From Rhynchopus sp. YZ270_cl-10 (lineage: Eukaryota > Euglenozoa > Diplonemea > Diplonemida > Diplonemidae), in the NCBI GenBank assembly GCA_964035575.1, contig OZ037848.1, positions 372,001 through 436,000 on the forward strand: DNA of 64,000 nucleotides, in the 5' to 3' direction. A program made the translations under genes and the position numbers. Of this stretch, positions 10,774 through 20,592 are shown piece by piece; the first letter of the stretch is position 1; each line of letters opens with the position of its first letter. Under the pieces are notes generated by a model. The model searched no databases. It saw only the letters and a program-made list of their open reading frames with translations, and had not been told where the DNA came from.

Positions 10774-11230
10774 TTACCGTCTTGCTGTAAGACCGACACC
10801 ACGTCCTCGCGTCTCGCCTATTTGCTTGAACATGGGTGCGTTCCGCAACATGTCCGGGAGAATGAAGAATCTGATTTTCGACCCCCTCAGGAACACCTGT
10901 ATGTTTTTTTTTTTTTTGTTTTGATAAATTTGTGTTAGGTGTTAGACGGGGGTGCAGATTTCTCTATGAAAAGGGGTGGGGGTGGAGTGCAGACCTGTTC
11001 CATTGACACCTTCTGCCCATCCTTCTTCGTCATAGTCAGCGAGCTCAGCTTGACATTCATGTTGTCTTCTGCGTCTTGCAGGAAACCTCTGTACACCTGT
11101 GAAGGAAAGGAGGGGTAAGGTTGGTTTGGGGTTTGAGCGGAACACAGCATACCTCCCCACTAAGCATCTCGACGGTCACTGTGTGCCCTTCTGCCTCATG
11201 CAGGAGTCTCACCGGTATGCTGATGCTCAT
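10774..11230 (-). CDS. SNRPD3: small nuclear ribonucleoprotein SmD3, three exons
   Basis: Spliceosomal core Sm-ring protein SmD3, which binds the Sm site of U1, U2, U4 and U5 snRNAs with its partner SmB. Exons on the minus strand are 11153-11230, 10995-11096 and 10774-10896, joined by GT-AG introns of 56 and 98 nt, both in phase 0. The spliced product is 100 residues. Sm1 motif: [20 protein letters not shown], then GEVYRG and AEDNMNVKL. Sm2 motif: [19 protein letters not shown], continuing APM as in other SmD3 proteins. The tail is short, about 15 residues with a single RGRG, whereas animal SmD3 has a longer RG-rich tail. The intron starts are GTATGC and GTCTGC, the second unusual at +3. I assembled it by eye from homology. 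Confidence 0.93.
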
Positions 11231-11926
11231 CGTTACTGATGCCCTACCCCTCTTATGTGTGGTGTATACGTTCTGTCATGAGGTGTGGAGAGGGGGTTTT
11301 TGAAGGTTTTTCGTAACGCATTTTGCAGACTGGGATTCCTTAGGAAAAACCAGAGAATCGCATATTTAAGAGGAAGGGTGGTTTTTTGCACCCCACCGTG
11401 GAGAGTTCAATAAAAAAGCTACCAGTTTTGATAAATTGTAGTGTGTGATCGTCACTGTAAAAACAAAATCTCTTCTTATGTGCCTGCATGGCCGTGAAGA
11501 GTCGCAGGCATGCGACAGATGTGCCACGACATCGCAAATACTCTGCACTATGGGGAGAGATTCCTTGGGAGAAGAGAGAAACGAAAAAAGAAAAAAGTTG
11601 TAAGATGAACCTAAGAAGTGCTTAGTCACCTTGCCAAAAGGAGTGAACAATTGAAAAGACAAAAGATGGTTCTGGTGTCCTGATTTATTGGCCCGGTTGC
11701 AACTTCTGCCAAACACCACCAACCTCGGGTCAAAATCAGGTGGGATGTGTGCACATCTGAGAGGGATAAAAAGGGGTGGGAGGGAGGGGAAAGAAAAATA
11801 CAGAGAGATAGAAGTGAGGTAGTTAGAAGGCGTTGAAATCACACTGGTACTTTGTGTGATTACATCGCAACCCAGAGAGGGTGTGAAAGAACCCAGAAAA
11901 ATGAAAAACGAAAGAAATGTTGGTAT
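11231..11926. other. gene-free spacer
   Basis: Upstream region of SmD3. A long minus-strand open frame crosses it into the transposon at 11927, but it is low-complexity and I do not think it is coding. A hairpin-family remnant (AAGATGAACCTAAGAAGTGC) lies near 11601. Confidence 0.4.
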
Positions 11927-12422
11927 TGGTGCTTCCCGGGGGGTATGCATTTCACAAATTTTCAATTCAATTCACAACTTTTCACAACTTTTCACAACTT
12001 TTCACCACCCTTTTTTTCTTCGTTGGTGAAGCTTTTAAATGCCGGCATTTGCATTTCCGGAATCCGTCCGGCCAGTGGTGGGGTCAATTTGCCGAAATGG
12101 ACAAGTTCTCGTCATTTCCGCACAGTGCACAGTACACAGGTACACAGGTACACCACATCACGTTCTATCTTGTGAATCCCAGCATACCCCTCAATGGGTG
12201 GGCCACCACCCAACCCAAAAAAAACCCCCCCAAAAAAAAAAATCAATTCACAACTTTTCACAACTTTTCACAACTTTTCGCACTTTTCACAACTTTTCAC
12301 AATTTTTCACCATTTTTCACCAGCCTTCACAATTTTATAGCGGTTTTCGTGTTGTGAAAACTTGTGAAAACTTGTCACATTTTGTGAAAATTTGTGAAAT
12401 GCATACCCCCCGGGAAGCACCA
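11927..12422. mobile_element. MITE-like element H, GGTAT target duplication
   Basis: A 496-bp element with long terminal inverted repeats starting TGGTGCTTCCCGGGGGGTAT and continuing through GCATTTCACAAATTTTC. It is flanked by GGTAT (11922-11926 and 12423-12427). Subterminal arrays of CACAACTTTT line both sides. The centre (12039-12115) carries the GCATTTCCGGAATCCGTCC / GTGGTGGGGTCAATTT module found in other repeats here. No coding capacity; superfamily not assignable from a 5-bp duplication alone. Confidence 0.8.
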
Positions 12423-13147
12423 GGTATAAATAATAATGAATGTGCAACACAGTCAGATGACTCAAGCAACATTAAAAAAAATCAAAAAACAAAACAAAGG
12501 AAACGCGCCACTCCAATCGAAAGAAAAACCCCAAAAGTAAAGATTGTTTGTTGTTAGCCACCCCTGATATTAAGGGACCTTACTCCTAAACCAAAGAAGA
12601 AGAAAACTAAACATAACATTATACCAACTGCTCTGTCCTTACTACTCTATGTCTTTTTGCGTTGACCGCAGCCATTTAGGCTCTTTGCCTATGACGCACA
12701 TGATAATGGATGAGGGGAGGATACAAAAAGAAAAAGCGTAAGGTACGTACAGACCGTTGGTTTTAAATATGTTTAGTTTCCAATCATGTATGCAAAAAAA
12801 AGAAACCCGCAAACCGCAAACCTTTGCGGGTTTGCGGAATAATCAGCAAAAAATCGGAAAAAAAACCTCGACTTCACAAAACAATGCACGAAATAAAATA
12901 AAAGTTGACCACAAACCTCTCTCAAACACTCATTTTTTCGGCCCCCCCAAGATAGCGCTTTGATTACATTCATTTTTTTTGCTGTGTCGACAATCACCTG
13001 CTAGTGCAGGATCTGTATTTTCTTTTTCTTTTTCTTTTGTTGTTTTGATAAAACTGTTTACAGTTTTCACTGGATCAACTTCATCTTTTAGTGAATGATA
13101 AAAAGTACAATTCTTCAAGATTTTGAACAATTTTATACATCAAAAAC
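12423..13147. other. gene-free spacer
   Basis: A/T-rich, with short palindromic stretches such as the CCGCAAACCGCAAACC / TTTGCGGGTTTGCGG foldback at about 12809-12837. No gene seen. Confidence 0.4.
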
Positions 13148-14914
13148 CTATGCAGACGGACCAAACGCCTCTGTGTTGACACACGGAAACTCCTGAAGGG
13201 CCTCCTTCACTGTTGCCATAAACCCTCCTGGCCCACAGACGTACACTGCAGCAGATTCCTTCTCCACTCCTACACGTTCCAGGTATGTCTGCAGCCTTTC
13301 TACAGTGAGCCTCCCGGTCTCGACGATTTCTGGGCCTACACCTGGGCTTACCTCGCCTTGCTTCTCTCTGCTGTAATTGGTGAGCTGGTGGGTTCCGTTC
13401 GGGTCTCCGTTTTGTTGATGTGTAGTAAGGAGTTGCACCGCCTCTGCGTGCAACGTGCGTGGCAGTTCTGCAGCGGACGTAGCAGAGTGCACCCACACCA
13501 CCCTCACCCGCCGCCCCCCCACCGCTGCCTTCAGCATCGGCAATAACGGTGTGATCCCCACCCCTCCAGACAACAACACCACAGTCTTCACCGCATTTCC
13601 GATATCCAGAACAAACCCCCCTTGGGGCTGCCCTGAAGAGATGACGGTACCAGGTTTGACTTCATTGTGCATCCAGGTCGAGACTTCTCCGTGCCTCTGC
13701 AGTTTAACGCTGAGACGGTAAGTGTTGCGGTCCGGGTCAAAGCCAGAGATGGAATAGGTCCTGTCTAAGGGCTCTGCGTTTTTGCCGCGGGTGAACGCAT
13801 GGCTTGGGGGCTCGACATATATGGGAAGGTATTGGCCGGGTGCTGGGGCCTTCAGAGTGTTGTGTTTGTCAGTTAAATAGATGGACCGGATGCTGGCAGA
13901 TTCCTTCTCAATGCGGGTTACCGTGAGGTCTCGGAGGGTCTGTTTTTGCGTCCATCGGACGGTAAGCGCGTTGGTCCGTTGTATCATTTTTGTTACCCTG
14001 AAGACCGTCCAATTGAAGGAGTCTGGGAAGGACGCGGTTTCCTCTGATGCAGCTCTGTGAAGGAGTGTGTCACGCTGTGCTCTGCCTTCAGGGGTGTCGC
14101 ACCAAAGGTACTCAGCCGTGCCCGTTGCCTGCAGGACATTGCCGCCCTCAAAATCGCCGAACCACATTCCAAACTGTTTCGTGCTAATCAAATTCCCGAC
14201 CGTCTTGAGCTGTCTATTGCCGGGGAAGTCTGGAAACATCAGGGTCTGTTCGTCCACCACCCGAACAAACCCTTTCGGCCCACCTCGGTGACTCACATCC
14301 ACTCCGGTCTCGGTATGCCCCGAGGCAACAAAGATTGTGGTCGCGGTTGAGATCAACGCCGTATCCTGCGCTTCAAAGGCAGTCTTTTCTGTGATGATAG
14401 GCGGCTCTAATGGGTTCTGAACAAACGACCAGTTGCGTTCGGTGATGTATTGTGGGCAGTTTCCAAATGAAAGGAGTGGGGTGCCAAGCTGGAGATGCCC
14501 CTCAGGGGTGAACCGCACGGTTCCGTTGAGTCGGTTGCGACGGCGGGTGTGCAGCTCAATACCAAGCATGCCGAGGGCCTGTCCATCCTGCAGAGCAGAC
14601 AACGCTGGGTCTCCCGACGCTGCCTGCTGATCCAAACCGGAGAACGTGACCGACGTTGCCGTAGCAGACATAAGCGCAGCACCACGCGCCGCAGTCGCCA
14701 CAGTAGCCCACAAACTCCCCTCCTTATCAGACGACCCCAACACAACAAACGGAAGCGACCCATGGAAGTCCACATGCTGCTGCGGCATGAACTCCCGAAA
14801 CGGATGCCCCCTCACCGACTCTGGACGCCCATAAGCTCTGGTCTGCGCATCAGAGCAGCCATCATGAAAGGCAGAGACACTTGGTTTGCTGAAGATCTGC
14901 CCGGCCCGGTGCAT
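13148..14914 (-). CDS. PNPOx-like / ferredoxin-NAD(P)+ reductase-like fusion flavoprotein
   Basis: A 588-residue two-domain oxidoreductase with no intron visible. Residues about 45-290 resemble the pyridoxamine-5'-phosphate-oxidase-like split barrel, which usually binds FMN. Residues about 325-588 are a ferredoxin-reductase-type FAD/NAD(P) module: FAD-binding RTYSIS at 385-390, the nucleotide-binding loop GGVGITPLLPML at 450-461, and CGPGGFM at 560-566. The fusion matches bacterial proteins of the type PNPOx-FNR-[2Fe-2S]. Here the chain stops at TEAFGPSA, just where the C-terminal plant-type ferredoxin would begin, so the iron-sulfur domain is absent. Physiological substrate unknown. There is no obvious targeting peptide. 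Bacterial ancestry by transfer is possible but not shown. The start is the first ATG of the frame. Confidence 0.88.
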   Translation of the reverse strand: MHRAGQIFSKPSVSAFHDGCSDAQTRAYGRPESVRGHPFREFMPQQHVDFHGSLPFVVLGSSDKEGSLWATVATAARGAALMSATATSVTFSGLDQQAASGDPALSALQDGQALGMLGIELHTRRRNRLNGTVRFTPEGHLQLGTPLLSFGNCPQYITERNWSFVQNPLEPPIITEKTAFEAQDTALISTATTIFVASGHTETGVDVSHRGGPKGFVRVVDEQTLMFPDFPGNRQLKTVGNLISTKQFGMWFGDFEGGNVLQATGTAEYLWCDTPEGRAQRDTLLHRAASEETASFPDSFNWTVFRVTKMIQRTNALTVRWTQKQTLRDLTVTRIEKESASIRSIYLTDKHNTLKAPAPGQYLPIYVEPPSHAFTRGKNAEPLDRTYSISGFDPDRNTYRLSVKLQRHGEVSTWMHNEVKPGTVISSGQPQGGFVLDIGNAVKTVVLLSGGVGITPLLPMLKAAVGGRRVRVVWVHSATSAAELPRTLHAEAVQLLTTHQQNGDPNGTHQLTNYSREKQGEVSPGVGPEIVETGRLTVERLQTYLERVGVEKESAAVYVCGPGGFMATVKEALQEFPCVNTEAFGPSA

Positions 14915-16056
14915 TTAGAGAGTGTAGGGGTGTAGGGGGGTGTGGAGGGTGTAGTAGAATCTGGGGGTGTTGTATGTGAGGGATTTATGGGAGAAAAGTG
15001 TTGAAAAAAATGTGGCGTCTGTTTACGTTTGTGCTTGTATAATCCTTTTGCATTTTGCAGCCAAAAAAAAAGAGAGAAGTTGAAAGTGCAAACGCTGGTT
15101 TGTCTGCGGAGCAGGCACTCAAAAAATGTAATGTAGCCAAAGCTGCACGGTGGACTCCCTATGGGAAAGGGTAACTTAATTCCGGAGTTTGACAAAACCC
15201 CGGTCTCAGAATGGTACCCGAAGGGAAGGGAATACAGACCGAGTCCCTGAAGAGTGCAGAAATGAGACAGTGAGGAGCTCTTGTCTAGACTTTCGCTTTT
15301 TTTGTTTCATATTGACTGTGTTTGCAATCCTTTTATGAAAAAATTTTTTGTTTGAGCAAAAAATCAAAACACGAGAACAGTTGGTAAGATGACCTAAGCC
15401 TCATATGCCCAGTCGCCAACAAAAATATGTCCTACCCTCTCTGAGCGTCACTTGCAAAAAGGATACGCCAAAAAGGATACCTCACGATCCTTCACGTATC
15501 GCTTGTACTGATAGGCACGCTGAAATGAACATGCTTCTCTGCGCTCGTTAGAAGAGGCAACGTTTCATCAGTATTGTTTTAAATTTTTTGAAAACTTGGT
15601 TGTATTAGTGTAGCCACCCTAGAGTGTGCTCCACTATTTTTTTAAATCTCCGCTAACCCGAGGTGAAGGGGCCAAAAAAAAAAAACACTTCAGGGAGCTA
15701 CTAAACGGCACATCTCATCCTCAAGAGTGTGGCAGAGAGACAATTTTGTAACCCACACTCTTTTTTTTCCGCCTTAGCAAGGAGACTGAGAAAACCCATC
15801 ATAGTCAATTATGTAAAAAGGGTTCACGAAAAGGTAAACCTGGCTATTTTTTTGGTGCATTTACAAAATACACAAAAACTGCCAAGGGGATTGCAATGTT
15901 TCGTTCCAAAAAAATCCACTTAACTTTGTCGCTATGAAAAATGTGAACCTATCCTCTTCCCCCCTCCTACCTTCCACCCTAACAGGGAAAGGACCCAAAC
16001 AGCGCTGCGTCACTCAGATAGCTCTCATTAAACACATCTAAGCTTGCACACCCAAC
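14915..16056. other. gene-free spacer with hairpin repeats
   Basis: Holds a tRNA-like repeat copy (15076-15125), a CCTAAGCCTCATATGCCCAG variant of the hairpin family (about 15391-15416) and a poly-T/TAGTGTAGCCACC hairpin at 15586-15638. No gene seen. Confidence 0.5.
15586..15638 (+). repeat. T-family hairpin repeat
   Basis: A T-run or T-rich stretch, then GAAAACTTGGTTGTATTAGTG, then a short insert (TAGCCACCCTAGAGTGTG) closed by CTCCACTA. The AGTG...CACT closing stem is kept while the insert changes. Other copies: 23245-23300 (inside element E), 24239-24293, 24541-24613, 37018-37083, about 38073-38130, and reversed at 51775-51834. Some inserts read TAGTTGCCTCGG. The family has no coding potential and its origin is unknown. 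Confidence 0.7.
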
Positions 16057-17931
16057 CAGGGGACATTAGTATGCCGGTGTGCCGGTGTGGCCACACCGGC
16101 TAAGCCGGTGTGGGATTTTGAGAAAAAAAAAAACAAGTAATTGCTATCGGAAAAAAAAACGGGGTGTGCTGTGGAACTCCACCCTATAGAAATAATCTAC
16201 AACACCCAGCACTCTGCTCTTCTTCAGGTATGCTAACGCTCTTCGTACGCTGCCAGACCCACTGGACGCCTGCATCTGATGAAACGTTCAAGAAGGGGGG
16301 CTGTCCTCTTCATCCAGCACCATCTGATCGATAGCGTTGTTGGAAGTAGGCTCGGCGTGTTCCAGCTCGTTTTTGTCCACAGGGTCCCACGCAGTGTCGT
16401 CGTCGTTGGAGCAGTGTGGAAGAAGCACAGAATGCACAGACGACAACACGTCGATCACACCAGGTACATCAGCACCTCCAGCAAATCGCTAGGATGCTAT
16501 GGTGGTTTCGAAAATCGCGCGGGGTTTTTCGCAGCACACCCCGTTTTTTTTCTTAGCAATTACTTGTTCTTGTTGTTATTGTAATTTTCAACCACCTTCC
16601 TTCAACCCTTGTAGGATCAGTCATATTTTTTTTCGCGAACATATGAAATGACATATTTCAAGAGAACAAATTAAAAAGGGTCCTTATTTGCATTTTTGGG
16701 ATCCGCCCGTGCAGTGGTGGGGTCAATCTCGAAAATTGGACAATTTTTTGACCACTTAAATTTTGAGAAATATGAGCCCGGTTGCTTATACGTGGGGCCC
16801 ATTTTTGGCTAAAATTTTCCTCAAAATCTGGTTTTGTAAAATTGACCCTTTACTCCCCCCCCACATCGATTTCAATACTATACCTTACTTCACCTACGGT
16901 TGCCCTTACAGGGGGGGTGAAGGAAGGTAAGTTGAAAAAGGGTCCTTATTTGCATTTTTGGGATCCGCCCGTGCAGTGGTGGGGTCAATCTCGAAAATTG
17001 GACAATTTTTTGACCACTTAAATTTTGAGAAATATGAGCCCGGTTGCTTATACGTGGGGCCCATTTTTGGCTAAAATTTTCCTCAAAATCTGGTTTTGTA
17101 AAATTGACCCTTTACTCCCCCCCCACATCGATTTCAATACTATACCTTACTTCACCTACGGTTCCCCTTACAGGGGGGGTGAAGGAAGGTAAGTTGAAAA
17201 AGGGTCCTTATTTGCATTTTTGGGATCCGCCCGTGCAGTGGTGGGGTCAATCTCGAAAATTGGACAATTTTTTGACCACTTAAATTTTGAGAAATATGAG
17301 CCCGGTTGCTTATACGTGGGGCCCATTTTTGGCTAAAATTTTCCTCAAAATCTGGTTTTGTAAAATTGACCCTTTACTCCCCCCCCACATCGATTTCAAT
17401 ACTATACCTTACTTCACCTACGGTTCCCCTTACAGGGGGGGTGAAGGAAGGTAAGTTGAAAAAAAAAGAAAAAGGCGGATTTCTGAATTTTTTTCTGAAT
17501 TTTATCTCCTCATACAAGGCTACAACCACATCTGTAGCGGTTTCTTATGTGCATGTGACCCCACCATAAAGACCAATCGGTCCGTTCAATCAAAAGAAAT
17601 AGATGTTCGCAACTCTCATAAAAAAGTAGCGTACCGTGCGCCTGCGGCGCAGCTAAAAATGACGAGCGGTAGCCCACAGCTCTACCCTATGCCATAGTCA
17701 CAGCTACCTTTACCATAGTTTGGCTATAAAAGCGTGCGATTTTATGTCACAATTTTTGAAATGTTGCGTACCGTGGCTTCGCCAGAAAAGTTTTGATGTC
17801 ATAGGGCGCGGAGGGGAAAGAGTTGTGGAGGTCTCTGCCAAAAATGCGTGGGGAAAAAAAATTGCCTCACACCGGCTTTTTTGGCTCACACCGGCTTTTT
17901 TTTCAAAATCTCAAACTACCAATGTCCCCTG
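16057..17931. mobile_element. non-autonomous hAT-type transposon containing element X
   Basis: Ends CAGGGGACATTAGTA and TACCAATGTCCCCTG (inverted, one mismatch), flanked by the 8-bp duplication CACCCAAC (16049-16056 and 17932-17939). Subterminal GCCGGTGTG motifs repeat on both sides (16072-16111 and 17872-17894), as is typical of hAT transposase-binding regions. Most of its 1,875 bp is a copy of element X (about 16120-17462), so the two mobilise together or X is nested. The right part contains a GCGTACCGTGGCTTCGCCAG segment (about 17632-17800). No transposase. Confidence 0.87.
16674..17460 (+). repeat. three tandem 262-bp units of element X
   Basis: Three almost identical units, each starting AAGGGTCCTTATTTGC and ending GTGAAGGAAGGTAAGTTG, on a 262-bp period. 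A single base (CGGTTGCCC against CGGTTCCCC) separates the first unit from the others. The near-identity implies recent expansion by replication slippage or unequal exchange within the element. Confidence 0.92.
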
Positions 17932-18226
17932 CACCCAACCCCCCCTCCACAAAAATAAAAACATCAATTTCATCTACTTTCCATTCAAAGAGAAAAGCAC
18001 ACAAAAGGACGTTCAAAAACATCCCAAAATATGTATCTGATCCAAGCCTCATATGTTCGGACCACAACCTTTAAAAAAAAAAAAATAGATAATCCCTCCC
18101 GGGAGTGTCCATACAAGAGACTAAGAGACGTTCCCCCATCCCCCAAAGTGCATCGGCAACCCCTACAGTGGGTTCTGTACTGCACACCTCCACCGACCGT
18201 TTTTTTTTTCCAGTCCTGGCTTCGTC

Positions 18227-19045
18227 TTAGCTGCAACTTTCTCCACATTGCGGACAGACACGTTGTGCACCGACCCCAACTGCAGGCATATCGCACTTAC
18301 TACAGTAGGGTACTGTGAAGGAGTAAATGGGCATTTCGTCGCCTCGGATTTCTTTTAGGTATTTTTCTAACGGGGCGGGCACCGGAGCAAGTGGTCTATC
18401 CCACCCAGGAAGAAGCCTCCCGGAGCTGGGGGCAATCCGCGTCATCGCCTGAGTATTCCACCAGAGCTGTGCGTATCCTTTTGCAGGCCCGCTGATGCGA
18501 TGTGCATGCCACCCTAGAAATACCGCGACCTTTCGGAAGAGCGGTTCCCCTTCCGCGGTTGTCAGGTTGAGGATCTGCAGTGGGATGGGTGTGAGGTCTT
18601 CGTCTGCCTTGTTCGCTTCAATGTACTCTCGACGCATTTCCTTTGGTGCTTGTGGAGGGGGCCGTGGTGAGGGCGGGTTTACTCGGGGAGGTGGTGACGG
18701 CTGGCGTCTCTCTGGGGAAGGTGCTGGTACTGCTCCACGATGTCTCCCAACTGGGTTATGCTCTCGCACTATTATTGCCAATTCTGTGTAATCCATGCCC
18801 ATGGATATCTCCACAAGCTTCTCCACCGTTGCCCTACCGACATCAGGGTGTTCCCGACATAAACGTTCTAAAACACTGTCCGACGCTGGTATCGTGTCCT
18901 CTGGAACAGGTGGAGGTGCCTCCTTCAGATTAAACCCCATCCCCACAAGAAACGCTACCTGTTGATCTCTATCGCGCGGCAAATCAACCAACATAGCTCT
19001 GACATCTTCCTCCTCCTCAAACAGGTACGGCACCTCCTGCACCAT
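18227..19045 (-). CDS. unrecognised 272-aa protein, proline-rich middle, C-terminal zinc ribbon-like motif
   Basis: I do not recognise the family. Residues 1-100 are acidic and look helical (EEEEDVRAML, then ATVEKLVEISMGMDYTELA). Residues about 100-135 are a Pro-rich linker (SPPPRVNPPSPRPPPQAP). Residues about 150-235 form a possible globular part (FRKVAVFLGWHAHRISGPAKG). The C-terminus has four Cys in two pairs, CSKCDMPAVGVGAQRVCPQC, which would suit a small zinc ribbon. The chain ends ESCS at a clear stop with no splice-like signal. GC-rich codon use supports it being coding. The frame opens at an ATG shortly after a pyrimidine-rich leader. Confidence 0.75.
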   Translation of the reverse strand: MVQEVPYLFEEEEDVRAMLVDLPRDRDQQVAFLVGMGFNLKEAPPPVPEDTIPASDSVLERLCREHPDVGRATVEKLVEISMGMDYTELAIIVREHNPVGRHRGAVPAPSPERRQPSPPPRVNPPSPRPPPQAPKEMRREYIEANKADEDLTPIPLQILNLTTAEGEPLFRKVAVFLGWHAHRISGPAKGYAQLWWNTQAMTRIAPSSGRLLPGWDRPLAPVPAPLEKYLKEIRGDEMPIYSFTVPYCSKCDMPAVGVGAQRVCPQCGESCS

Positions 19046-20592
19046 TAGCGACGAAAAGGGAAGAGTGGGATAAGCCGCCTAATATATTGGGGTGGGAAAA
19101 GGGTACAAAAAATGGTGATACCTCCTTTGGGTGTAGTGTGGTGGGTGTGTGTGTGTTCCCTAGGGTATCGTCAAAGAAAAGGGCGAGACTTTTTTTTTAG
19201 AACAGGGAAAGGGGTGTTGGGTAATTGGTGGTGGGAAAGGAGAAAGAGAAGGAGGAGGAGGAGGAGGATGGGTACGAACACATCTCTCTTAGACGCACCC
19301 TTTGACACCAAAAAGCTAACTGAAGGTGAACATTAGGTTCAACAAAAAAAAATCACTAAAAAAAAAGGAAATAAAACTATAAAAAGAAAAATTTATAAGA
19401 TGATCCTAAGGCCTCTCGTGCTTAGTCACCTTATACCTAAAAAAAGGTAATGTCCAAACGGTTCACAAAGCATAGTGGTCAAGCGAGATGCGAGTGGTTA
19501 TTCGCTTATTCTCATATCATTACTCGAACAATCTCGCAGTACGAGGGTGTGTGAGTAAAATTTTTGGGGTCTCATGCACACTCGGATTGCCAGTTTGGCT
19601 TGGAGTGTTTAAGAATGTGAGAACGTATGAGTTGCGAACCTGCGAACCTCGCATGAGCACTGTGAAAGGGGATTTAATAGAAAAAGAAACCAAACGGCAA
19701 CAAGCAAGGATGTGAAAAAAAGAAAAGTTTATAAGATGATCCTAAGCTTCTCGTGCTTAGGCACCCTGGAAAAAAAAATGTAATGTGTCCATCTGTGCAC
19801 ATTGCATTTGCATTTTGCAAAAATAAAAACATAAAAACAGGAAAGATGATGTCCAAAGACTCCCCTCTGTGGTCTCCTTAGAGAAGGGAACATCGCTTTT
19901 GAAAAAGAACGTTTGTTTGATCATAGACTGACTACCAACAAAGATAGCAGCCACGATTTTTCTTCCCAGGACCTTTTATTTGAAAAGAAAAGTGAAGTTG
20001 ATAGTGCAAACGCCTCTGGGCGCAGGCACTGACACTCCCCAGGTTATCGCACCCAAAAAAAAAAAACGCTAAAAGGCGTAGGGTGTGAATTACAAAGACC
20101 CCCTCTTCAGACTGATGTGGGGCAGGCGGGCATTTTGTCCTCTCTTTTCGTTCTGTGTATATTTTAGGCCCCTTTTTCCCGGGGCGAGAGGGAGGAGGAG
20201 TGGAAGGAGGCTGTGAAGTGCAGATACTCTGGTAATTTCATTAAACTTTTGCGCAGTTTTGCACGACGTGCCTGTGCGAAAGATAAACGAGTAAACTGCT
20301 GTGGAAAGTGCGTGCATTGTGTCTCGCATATTTTTCAAAAAAATAGAAAAGTTTGGAGCAGTGACTACCAGGAAAGAAAGGAAGAGAGAAAGAACAGGAG
20401 GGAAGTTTGTTTCTTGCGAGAAGAAAACAATACTAAATAAAACTGTAGTCGTTGATGCAGGCACCTCTGACTGACCCACGTACGATCAGCCATCCGGATG
20501 AAAGCACAAACAAATACAAAATACACAAAACTCCCCTCACGCTTATTGCCGTGGGGTTAACTGTTCGTTTTTTCCAATACAACAATACATAG
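19046..20592. other. gene-free, repeat-rich spacer
   Basis: Holds two clear hairpin repeats (19392-19432 and 19728-19766), a tRNA-like repeat (19991-20054) and a copy of the GCAGGCACCTC...GACCCACGTACGAT repeat (about 20445-20510) that recurs at 33.1-33.2 and 33.7-33.8 kb. I see no gene. Confidence 0.6.
19392..19432 (+). repeat. CTCTCGT-loop hairpin repeat, CTAAG-stem subtype
   Basis: TTTATAAGATGATCCTAAGG, then CCTCTCGTGCTTAGTCACC: a stem CTAAG/CTTAG around a loop containing CTCTCGT. Other copies of this subtype: 19728-19766, 23011-23053, 33901-33946, 34606-34654, 37186-37230, 43206-43246 and 45673-45714, with weaker ones near 25040, 28072 and 55253. All seen are in intergenic DNA, usually beside A-rich sequence. 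Confidence 0.8.

Noticed and set aside
11366-11965. 199-codon minus-strand open frame
   Set aside because: It runs into transposon H, is rich in Phe/Ser from A-rich DNA, and has no recognisable domain.
13358-14935. Several plus-strand frames across the flavoprotein gene
   Set aside because: They are antisense shadows of a GC-rich coding sequence with clear domain motifs on the minus strand.
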